DNA of 7,985 nt from CAZNUP01 sp964609775 (GTDB taxonomy: Bacteria > Patescibacteriota > Microgenomatia > JAMCZE01). Positions within the stretch are counted from its first letter, which is position 1. Each line of letters opens with the position of its first letter. The DNA lies in contig CAZSSJ010000031.1 of the NCBI GenBank assembly GCA_964609775.1, positions 1 to 7,985 of the forward strand, given 5' to 3'. The position numbers and the translations under genes are program-made. The notes under the pieces were generated by a model. The model worked only from the letters and a program-made list of their open reading frames with translations. It searched no databases and was not told the origin of the DNA. Shown here in pieces: positions 1-4,904 of the stretch.

Positions 1-22
1 TTGACTTTTAAAAAGTGGTAGG
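1..22 (+). repeat. 5' arm of pre-16S rRNA processing stem
   Basis: Bases 1-22 are the perfect reverse complement of 2822-2843, so the primary transcript can form a 22-bp duplex that loops out the whole 16S gene with its insertions. This is the geometry of the RNase III processing stalk known for bacterial pre-16S rRNA. The first six bases also read TTGACT, but no -10 follows at the right distance, so I do not read them as a promoter. The rRNA promoter probably lies upstream of the window. Confidence 0.9.
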
Positions 23-83
23 CCCCGTCTCGACTCGGTCGAGCCGAGGCGGACACGATAGAGACTTTAAAAATCTCTGTCAT
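23..83 (+). other. 16S leader with two small hairpins
   Basis: This 61-nt leader lies between the processing-stem arm and mature 16S. It contains a 5-bp hairpin at 29-43 (CTCGA/TCGAG around CTCGG) and a second at about 61-78 (AGAGA/TCTCT). No boxA-like sequence is visible here, unlike the 23S leader; it may lie upstream of the window. Confidence 0.5.
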
Positions 84-151
84 TTTTTTGAGAATTTGAT
101 CCTGGTTCAGGATGAACGCTGGCAGTGTGCCTTATGCATGCAAATCGAACG

Positions 152-334
152 CTTGTGCGGAGCACAAGGAAATTCGAAATCCGAAATACGAAATCCGAAA
201 CCACTCTTCGCTCTTCGAGCTTCGAGGTGGCAAGCAAACATTTTAAATAATTTGCCTGCCCTTCCGAAGCTTTAGCGAAGGAGGGTTTCGAGATTCGAGT
301 TTCGTGCTTAGGATTTTCTCGTGCTTCGCACGAG
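152..334 (+). mobile_element. Palindromic intervening element in 16S V1 (helix 6)
   Basis: E. coli has a roughly 35-nt hairpin here; this gene has about 180 nt. The element begins with a hairpin (152-168, CTTGTGC GGA GCACAAG) and ends with another (318-334, CTCGTGC TTC GCACGAG). Just inside the left hairpin are repeats of the type ATTCGAAATCCGAAATACG (171-200), and near the right end is their imperfect reverse complement (286-315), so the RNA folds into one long stem. No coding potential is evident. Bases 162-201 are identical over 40 nt to 7823-7862 in the 23S gene. The family resembles the palindromic intervening sequences known from bacterial 23S genes, which RNase III usually excises without religation; that fate here is inference. 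Confidence 0.85.
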
Positions 335-1036
335 AGTGGTGGACGGGTGAGTAACACGTGGGAACGTACCCCTTTGTATAGGATACCTGTTCGAAAGAGC
401 AGCTAATACTGTATAGTCTCGCAAGAGTAAAGTGAGTAACATCACGCGAAGGGAGCGGCCTGCGGCCTGTCAGCTTGTTGGTGGGGTAACGGCCTACCAA
501 GGCGACGACGGGTAGGGGGCATGAGAGTGCGACCCCCCACAATGGAACTGAGACACGGTCCTTATGTCTACGGACAGCAGCAACAGGGAATCGTTCGCAA
601 TGGGCGAAAGCCTGACGACGCGACACTGCGTGGAGGATGAAGGCCCTCGGGTCGTAAACTCCTTTTGACTGGAAAGAACAAAATGACGGTACCAGTAGAA
701 TAAGCCGCTACTAACTACGTGCCAGAAGTCTCGGTAATACGTAGGCGGCGAGCGTTATCCGGATTCATTGGGCGTAAAGAGACGTGTAGGCGGTCCTTCG
801 CATCCCATTTCAAATTTCCCGGCTCAACCGGGAGCAGGGGTGGGAGATGGTCGGACTTTGAAGTCTTTCGGGGCAACTGGAACAGAAGGTGAAGCAGTGA
901 AATGCGTTGATATCTTCTGGAACACCAATGGCGAAGGCGGGTTGCTAGGAAGTTCTTGACGCTGAGACTCGACAGCTTGGGGAGCGAAGCGGATTAGATA
1001 CCCGCGTAGTCCAAGCCGTAAACGCATGGGTGCTAG

Positions 1037-1228
1037 ATTCTCGTCTCGCGGAGAGCGAGACGAGAAATGAGCAATGTGCAATGAGCAATCTTCAATAAAT
1101 TAGCAATGATCAATTAAAAAAATGAGTAATTAATTACTCATTAAACAATTGCTAATTGACTTATTGATTGCTCATTGAAGATTGATGATTGCTCATTCTC
1201 GTAGATCGCGCTTTGCGCGAGATGAGAG
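1037..1228 (+). mobile_element. Palindromic insertion in the 16S helix 26 region
   Basis: The insertion lies between AAGCCGTAAACGCATGGGTG and GTAAGCTAACGCGTTAAGCA of the 16S. It is bracketed by a left hairpin (1039-1049 with 1055-1065, 11 bp) and a right hairpin (1206-1211 with 1215-1220). Between them, 1067-1115 and 1148-1197 are imperfect inverted repeats built from ATGAGCAAT-type units, and the centre (1121-1142) is a perfect 22-bp palindrome. The repeat family differs from the ATTCGAAATCC family of the V1 and 23S elements, although the overall plan of end hairpins plus long duplex is the same. No ORF is present. Confidence 0.82.
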
Positions 1229-1280
1229 TCGTAAGCTAACGCGTTAAGCACCCCGCCTGGGGAGTACGAACGCAAGTTTA

Positions 1281-1314
<34 letters not shown>

Positions 1315-1963
1315 AGTGGAGCGTGTGGTTTAATTCGATTCAAAGCGAAGAACCTTACCAGGGCTTGACATGATGCTGCAAGAGCACGGAAACGTGTTAT
1401 CCTCGAGAGTGCATCAAAGCTGCTGCATGGCCGTCTTCAGCTCGTTCCGTGAGGAGTACCCTTGAGTGGGTTAACGAGCGCAACCCGCACTCTTTGTTAA
1501 ATTATTCAAAGAGAACTGCCTTGGCAAAACCAGGGAGGAAGGCGCGGATGACGTCAGGTCAGCACGGTGCTTATGTCCTGGGCTACACACACCCTACAAT
1601 GGCGAAGAACAGCGAGGGGCAAGTCGGCAACGATGAGCAAATCTCGGAAATTTCGCCTCAGTTCAGATTGGGGTCTGAAACCTGACCCCATGAAGTTGGA
1701 ATTGCTAGTAATGGCGCATCAGCAGGGCGCCGTGAATACGTTCTCGGGTCTTGTACACACCGCCCGTCAAGGCAGCAAAGTCGGCAGTGGCTGAAAATCT
1801 TGCGTTTGCAGGGTTGACGCCAAGGTCGGCGATGAGGCTTAAGTCGTATCCTATAGTGATAGAACGCGACCTTCAACAGCAATGTTGAAGAAAAATCCGA
1901 CAGAAATCGGTGAAGTCTTCACTAGTTTTTGCTAGTATGAGAACACCGAGGGAAGCTGGATTA

Positions 1964-2460
1964 GACGATAGATAATAGAGTATAGAAGATAGTGGTTGAA
2001 GATTGAAGATAGAATATAGAACACCTAAAATAAGTTGTGATTCAATCGTTTCGTGATCTGGAAGTTTACAAAGAATCTTATGATTTGGCGATAATTGTCA
2101 ATCGTGAGGTGAATAAACTTCCAATTTACGAGAAAAATGACTTAGGATCGCAACTTCGCAGATGTTCCAAGTCACCTTCAGCAAATATTGCTGAAGGTTG
2201 GGCAAAAAGGCGTTTTCCAAAAGAATTTAAAATTCATCTTGATAAGGCGATTGGTTCATGTAATGAAATGGAAGTCTATCTTTCAATGGCAAGGGATTTG
2301 GGATGTTGGAGAAAGGACTTCTGTGACGGCCTTATTAAGAGGTATCAGTTTCTTGGAGGTAAATTGGTAAATCTCCGAGACAAATGGAAGACGTTTGATT
2401 GATCTATTTTCAATTTTCTATCTTCAAAATACTATTTTCCATTTTCTATTATCTATCGTC
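1964..2460 (+). mobile_element. Inverted-repeat element nested in intron P6, carrying the IVP gene
   Basis: The left arm 1964-2020 and right arm 2401-2460 are imperfect inverted repeats of about 57-60 nt. The outermost 16 bases (GACGATAGATAATAGA and its complement) match perfectly and the rest is built of AGATAGAA-like units. The arms flank a single ORF (2037-2402) and extend the intron's P6 stem. The layout is that of an ORF-bearing rRNA intervening sequence, but it lies in a group I intron peripheral loop, a position where such introns often carry homing endonuclease genes. It can be read as an independent element that inserted into the intron. Confidence 0.8.
2037..2402 (+). CDS. Four-helix-bundle protein, 23S rRNA intervening-sequence protein (S23/IVP) family
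   Basis: 121-residue protein with the hallmarks of the S23/IVP four-helix-bundle family: an N-terminal FRDLEVYKESYDLA segment (about 5-18), then SQLRRCSKSPSANIAEGWAKR (about 38-58), whose R-R and S-x-x-x-NIAEG core is the family signature, then FKIHLDKAIGSCNEMEVYL (about 64-82). Length is normal for the family, which usually has 110-130 residues. Members are encoded inside 23S intervening sequences or near rRNA loci; their biochemical role is not settled, and a structurally related protein (Avd) partners the reverse transcriptase of diversity-generating retroelements. Here the gene lies in the P6 loop of a group I intron in 16S. It starts with GTG and no Shine-Dalgarno is visible upstream (ACACCTAAAATAAGTT). 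It would be translated from excised intron or precursor RNA. The reading frame is intact, implying selection or recent arrival. Confidence 0.9.
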   Translation: MIQSFRDLEVYKESYDLAIIVNREVNKLPIYEKNDLGSQLRRCSKSPSANIAEGWAKRRFPKEFKIHLDKAIGSCNEMEVYLSMARDLGCWRKDFCDGLIKRYQFLGGKLVNLRDKWKTFD

Positions 2461-2658
2461 GAAATCTTAGCCCTGTAGAGACTAATATAGGAGGTACCGG
2501 ATATTCCGGAATATAAACTTCTATTATTGAGTCGGCCCCCGATGTGACGTCGGGGTGAAAATATAGTCCATGCCCCATGAAAATCGGGGAAACACATGAA
2601 CAAGGTATCCCTAGCCGAAGCTGGGGATGGATCACCTCCTTTCTAAGAGGTATACGGT

Positions 2659-2772
2659 CCTTGTGCACAGCACAAGGAATTTTCAATTTACAATTTTCAA
2701 TTTGAAATGAATTTGAAAATTTCAAATTTCAAATTTTAAACTCGGTTGGAATTTCTTGAGCTGTGACACAAG
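2659..2772 (+). repeat. AT-rich palindromic element in the 16S trailer
   Basis: It starts with a hairpin (2659-2666/2670-2677, CCTTGTGC ACA GCACAAGG) whose sequence matches the left end of the V1 and 23S elements (CTTGTGCnnnGCACAAGGAA). An AT-rich self-complementary core follows (about 2678-2740, AATTTTCAATTT-type units and their complements). It ends near an imperfect CTTG...CAAG hairpin (2755-2772). It lies inside the pre-16S processing stem but outside mature 16S, so it should be discarded during maturation. No ORF. Confidence 0.6.
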
Positions 2773-2821
2773 GAAAATCAACTCTCACTTCGGAGCGAGT
2801 GACTAAAGAATGCTCCAAGGT

Positions 2822-2843
2822 CCTACCACTTTTTAAAAGTCAA
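2822..2843 (+). repeat. 3' arm of pre-16S rRNA processing stem
   Basis: Exact reverse complement of bases 1-22. It lies about 180 nt after the 16S 3' end. A small hairpin (2783-2800) precedes it and another (2856-2860/2869-2873) follows it. Confidence 0.9.
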
Positions 2844-2902
2844 ATGAAACAGGGGCCAGCGGTTAGCGGCTGGGGATTAGTTGCTGATAACACACAAATT
2901 TT

Positions 2903-2926
2903 CCGCCCAACAGGGGCGGGTTTTTT
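2903..2926 (+). terminator. Rho-independent terminator of the 16S unit
   Basis: CCGCCC (2903-2908) pairs with GGGCGG (2914-2919) around AACAG, followed by G and six T residues (2921-2926). It implies that the 16S transcript ends here and does not run into 23S, which lies 4.6 kb further on. Confidence 0.85.
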
Positions 2927-2941
2927 GTGGCTTCTTTGGAC

Positions 2942-2969
2942 TTGACAAAAAAGAGGACTCGGGTATTAA
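2942..2969 (+). promoter_or_regulatory. Promoter of the membrane-protein gene
   Basis: TTGACA (2942-2947), a 16-nt spacer and TATTAA (2964-2969). The predicted transcription start falls at about 2976, on or next to the start codon, so the mRNA would be nearly leaderless. A perfect 9-bp inverted repeat (2968-2976 with 2988-2996) overlaps the -10 and the start codon. Confidence 0.6.
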
Positions 2970-2978
2970 CTGAAAGTG

Positions 2979-3710
2979 ATGAATAAGCTTTCAGTTGATG
3001 AGGTGCTAAGGTTTTCCTGGGAGGCATATAAGAAAAATTGGCAAGCATTGACGATGGCGCTTTTGGTTGTGTTAGTGGCCAGCTTTATCCCGAGTGTTTT
3101 AGTTCAAGCCCTGAAAAACTCTCCGCTTCTCGCGGCACTTTTAAGTTTGATTTCTTGGGTCATATCAATGGTAGTGAGTTTGGGGATGGTGAAAGTAGCT
3201 CTTGGTGTGACTGATGGACGAGCGGCTGAGGTGGGCGAACTGTTCTTTGCTCTGAAAGATCTTAAATTGGTCTTAAAGTATGTGGCAACTTCTCTCGTGT
3301 CGGGTTTTGCTGTTTTTCTTGCAGTGATTCCCATGATGATTCTCTATTTTTTGCCGGCGTTTATTTGGGGTGGTAGGGCAGGGGGAGAAGTTATTAGTCT
3401 GGTTTTAGCTTTGGCTTATCTTCCTGTGCTAATTTATGTGGCGGTGCGGCTTAGCTATTGGGTGTATGTTTTAGTTGATCAGAGGAAGTGGGGAAGTGAG
3501 GCACTGAGGATAAGTTGGAATGTGACAAAAGGAAAAGTATTGTTAATTATCGCTTTTGGCGTCGTTTTGGCTCTTATCAATGTTGCCGGAGCGATCCTTC
3601 TGTTATTGGGGTTAGTCGTGACACTGCCGATGACTTTTATTGCGATAGCGAGGATCTATCGCATTCTCGAAGCTGGTTCAGCTTCAAATTTTTCAGTTGT
3701 GGCTTCGTAA
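2979..3710 (+). CDS. Polytopic integral membrane protein of unknown function (DUF975/GPDPase-membrane-domain-like)
   Basis: About 243 residues with roughly five or six hydrophobic membrane spans (about 23-44, 49-76, 97-127, 137-165 and a long 186-225 region). A soluble N-terminal helix MNKLSVDEVLRFSWEAYKKN precedes the first span. The 'W..YKKNW' motif near the N terminus and its echo 'ALRISWNVTKGK' before the last hydrophobic block are typical of the loose DUF975/UPF0259/glycerophosphodiesterase-membrane-domain superfamily. That assignment is by pattern only. No catalytic motif is visible and the function is unknown. The start could be GTG 2976 or ATG 2979; I prefer ATG. No Shine-Dalgarno precedes it, and the promoter position suggests a leaderless message. 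The gene is monocistronic, followed by a tRNA cluster on the opposite strand. Confidence 0.85.
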   Translation: MNKLSVDEVLRFSWEAYKKNWQALTMALLVVLVASFIPSVLVQALKNSPLLAALLSLISWVISMVVSLGMVKVALGVTDGRAAEVGELFFALKDLKLVLKYVATSLVSGFAVFLAVIPMMILYFLPAFIWGGRAGGEVISLVLALAYLPVLIYVAVRLSYWVYVLVDQRKWGSEALRISWNVTKGKVLLIIAFGVVLALINVAGAILLLLGLVVTLPMTFIAIARIYRILEAGSASNFSVVAS

Positions 3711-3863
3711 ACAAAAAGGGCAGAGAAACCTGAGACCTGAGGGGGAAGTAGAGCCAAAGGCTATAGCTTCAAACTACGTTTGAAACTCGAACAACCGATG
3801 TAGGGAGATCCGAGCGGGATTGACACCTTCGGTTAGTTTTTGCTTCGCAAAAATGCTACCCGC
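3711..3863. other. Structured intergenic stretch between membrane gene and tRNA-Cys
   Basis: No ORF of note. Self-complementary segments occur in a row: GAAG...CTTC with inner AGCC/GGCT (about 3747-3773), CAAAC/GTTTG (about 3772-3784), AACCGA (3793-3798) with TCGGTT (about 3830-3836) enclosing about 30 nt, and TTTTTGC TTC GCAAAAA (about 3837-3853). The AACCGA/TCGGTT stem followed by AGTTTTT could act as a plus-strand terminator for the membrane gene. The T/A-rich hairpin could stop minus-strand tRNA transcription. Neither is a canonical terminator. Confidence 0.35.
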
Positions 3864-3938
3864 TGGAGGCTCGAAGGGGAATCGAACCCCTGCATAGAAG
3901 TTTTGCAGACTCCCGTGTTTCCACTTCACCATCGAGCC
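3864..3938 (-). tRNA. tRNA-Cys(GCA) with encoded CCA
   Basis: Read on the minus strand: acceptor GGCTCGA/TCGAGCC, a short D arm (GTG/CAC), anticodon stem GGAGT/ACTTC with loop CTGCAAA giving anticodon GCA, and T arm AGGGG-TTCGATT-CCCCT. The discriminator is U73, a known identity element of tRNA-Cys, and CCA is encoded. All arms fold, so the gene looks functional. It is the most downstream member of a minus-strand tRNA cluster. Confidence 0.93.
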
Positions 3939-3972
3939 AGGAATTTAGCAAATGCGGGATCCCGCAACTCTA

Positions 3973-4041
3973 TGCAAAATCAAGGGGTTTTGCAAGAGCG
4001 TGCTGGGACAGACAGCCGTGTTTCCTCTTCACCATCAAGCC
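3973..4041 (-). pseudogene. tRNA-Cys-like fragment (5' half only)
   Basis: On the minus strand, the 26 nt from 4041 down to 4016 (GGCTTGATGGTGAAGAGGAA and onward) match the first 26 nt of the neighbouring tRNA-Cys with two differences. Beyond that the similarity is lost: a 4-bp arm with a loop lacking U33 follows, then a T-arm-sized hairpin (3973-3979/3988-3994) with no TTC motif. No TCAAGCC exists downstream to close the acceptor. It is best read as a decayed tandem copy of tRNA-Cys. Confidence 0.55.
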
Positions 4042-4043
4042 GG

Positions 4044-4083
4044 TGGGCACTGATGGAATCGAACCATCGACCTCCTTCTTAGT
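4044..4083 (-). pseudogene. 3' half of an interrupted tRNA
   Basis: On the minus strand it has a canonical T arm (GATGG-TTCGATT-CCATC), acceptor strand AGTGCCC, discriminator A and CC. The sequence directly upstream does not form D or anticodon arms. The acceptor pairs perfectly (one G-U) with GGGCATT of the tRNA 5' half at 4226-4232, on the far side of tRNA-Ile. The potential anticodon-stem strand AGGA pairs with TCCT of the same 5' half, leaving a normal 4-nt variable loop. The amino-acid identity cannot be read. Confidence 0.55.
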
Positions 4084-4117
4084 CGCCGCTAGGCGGCTGG
4101 AAATTTTGCGCCCACTG

Positions 4118-4189
4118 TGCGCAAGCATGGAATCGGACCATGAACCTCCGTCTTATCAGGACGGCGTTCTACCATTGAACTACTTGCGC
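4118..4189 (-). tRNA. tRNA-Ile(GAT)
   Basis: Minus strand: acceptor GCGCAAG/CTTGCGC, D arm GTTC-AATGGTA-GAAC, anticodon arm CCGTC-CTGATAA-GACGG (anticodon GAT), and T arm CATGG-TCCGATT-CCATG. It is 72 nt long without an encoded CCA. The T loop reads TCC instead of the near-universal TTC. An 11-nt inverted repeat (AAATTTTGCGC and its complement at about 4100-4110) surrounds the gene and overlaps its first four bases. tRNA-Ile is normally found in the 16S-23S spacer; here it is inverted and 1.5 kb away from 16S. Confidence 0.88.
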
Positions 4190-4200
4190 AAAATTTACAC

Positions 4201-4232
4201 TCAGGACTTTCTAGCCACTGAACTAAATGCCC
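4201..4232 (-). pseudogene. 5' half of an interrupted tRNA
   Basis: Minus strand: GGGCATT, TA, a D arm GTTC-AGTGGCTA-GAA, then GTCCTGA, which could be the start of an anticodon arm. The sequence then runs into the tRNA-Ile flank rather than completing a tRNA. Its acceptor strand is complementary to AGTGCCC of the 3' half at 4045-4051. It is either one half of a tRNA split by the tRNA-Ile-bearing segment or a relic. Confidence 0.55.
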
Positions 4233-4278
4233 AATTTACTTTGTAGGTATTTTAACATTCGAATTTGGCTTTGGCTAC

Positions 4279-4307
4279 TTGACACAATAGTGTGATGTCT
4301 TTAACAT
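4279..4307 (+). promoter_or_regulatory. Promoter of the cupredoxin-like gene
   Basis: TTGACA (4279-4284), a 17-nt spacer and TAACAT (4302-4307). The predicted start site is near 4314, giving a leader of only about 5 nt before ATG 4319. No Shine-Dalgarno is present. Confidence 0.65.
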
Positions 4308-4318
4308 GATCGGATATT

Positions 4319-4876
4319 ATGGACGAGAGTAATTCTCCAGCACAAACTACTTCTCCGACGGGCTCGAATAAGAATGTGCTATATGTGGGAATTGGGGTGG
4401 TGGTTTTGCTGGTGCTTCTAGCCGGGGTGGCGTTTGCCTTTAAAGGTCAGATTCAGGGCATGGTAGCGCCGGTGGAAAGTCCGGTCGAAGAAAATGTGGA
4501 GGCCCAGCCGGGGAATGAATCGACGGCGGGGACTGAAGAGTCAACGGAAGGAACAACGATGAATGGGGAAGAAAGCACTGGGGGGGCGACGGTGGCAGCG
4601 GTGGTGGAAGTGGATTATACGGCTTCGGGCTTTACTCCGACTGAAGTGACGATTAAAAAGGGGGGAACGGTGAAGTTTGTGGACAAGTCGGGAAATCCGA
4701 TGGATGTGGCCTCTGCCCCGCACCCGGTGCACACGGACTACACGGGGTTTGATCAGGGAAAGTCAAGCGCATCCGGGATGAATGAGTATAGCTTTACTTT
4801 TGACAAGGTGGGGACGTGGGGCTATCACAATCACGAGAATCCGGTACACAGGGGGACAGTGGTGGTGACGGAATGA
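4319..4876 (+). CDS. Membrane-anchored cupredoxin-like domain protein
   Basis: 185 residues. A short polar N terminus is followed by one membrane anchor (about 20-41, LYVGIGVVVLLVLLAGVAFAF), a low-complexity Glu/Thr/Gly/Ser linker (about 45-92), and a C-terminal beta-sandwich domain (about 95-185) with the cupredoxin pattern 'GFTPTEVTIKKGGTVKFVDKS...F...GTWGYHNHENPVHRGTVVV'. The domain should sit outside the membrane. Candidate metal ligands are His135 and His138 (PHPVH) and His170, His172 and His177 (YHNHENPVH). The Cys and Met of a classical type 1 copper site are missing, so an all-His site or no metal is likely. The gene has its own promoter and a strong terminator, so it is monocistronic. 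The start ATG is supported by promoter spacing. The family call is confident; the electron-transfer or copper-binding role is inferred. Confidence 0.88.
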   Translation: MDESNSPAQTTSPTGSNKNVLYVGIGVVVLLVLLAGVAFAFKGQIQGMVAPVESPVEENVEAQPGNESTAGTEESTEGTTMNGEESTGGATVAAVVEVDYTASGFTPTEVTIKKGGTVKFVDKSGNPMDVASAPHPVHTDYTGFDQGKSSASGMNEYSFTFDKVGTWGYHNHENPVHRGTVVVTE

Positions 4877-4904
4877 GCAGGGAAGGCGCGAATTAATTGG
4901 TGGA

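Larger units (their letters stand above)
1848..2598 (+). ncRNA. Group I self-splicing intron (IA-like) in 16S at U1498/A1499
   Basis: The 5' exon ends AAGTCGU (1847) and the 3' exon starts AACAAGG (2599), rebuilding the conserved 1492-1505 segment. P1 forms between exon GUCGU (1843-1847) and guide GCGAC (1866-1870), with the diagnostic U-G wobble at the splice site. P2 is a perfect 7-bp hairpin (1871-1877/1884-1890). P3 pairs CCGAC (1897-1901) with GTCGG (2531-2535). P4-P5 pair TCGGTG (1907-1912) with CACCGA (1944-1949). P6 pairs GGG (1950-1952) with CCC (2471-2473). P7 pairs GACTA (2480-2484) with TAGTC (2564-2568), in an S element reading GAAAATATAGTCC. P8 is 2537-2542/2550-2555 and P9 is 2573-2576/2586-2589. 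Hairpins between the P7 and P3 strands (2487-2493/2518-2524; CCGG/CCGG) look like P7.1/P7.2 of subgroup IA. The last intron base is G2598, the expected omega-G. Splicing should be essential because the site lies in the decoding centre. Confidence 0.9.

Noticed and set aside
1..6. TTGACT as -35 box of an rRNA promoter
   Set aside because: No -10 box follows at 16-18 nt, and the bases belong to the perfect 22-bp processing stem.
171..201. Short-period repeats resembling a CRISPR array
   Set aside because: The units are 8-15 nt, contiguous and without spacers, and they pair with an inverted block at the other end of the element.
2188..2370. 60-codon plus-strand ORF
   Set aside because: Out-of-frame shadow inside the IVP gene, which has clear family motifs.
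4045..4113. Complete tRNA using GGGCGCA as the 5' acceptor strand
   Set aside because: The acceptor pairs less well (A-A mismatch and a G-U) and no D or anticodon arm forms; the far half at 4226-4232 pairs better.
3840..4246. Two plus-strand ORFs of 67-80 codons
   Set aside because: They run antisense across the tRNA cluster; the apparent protein sequence is complement of tRNA T arms.
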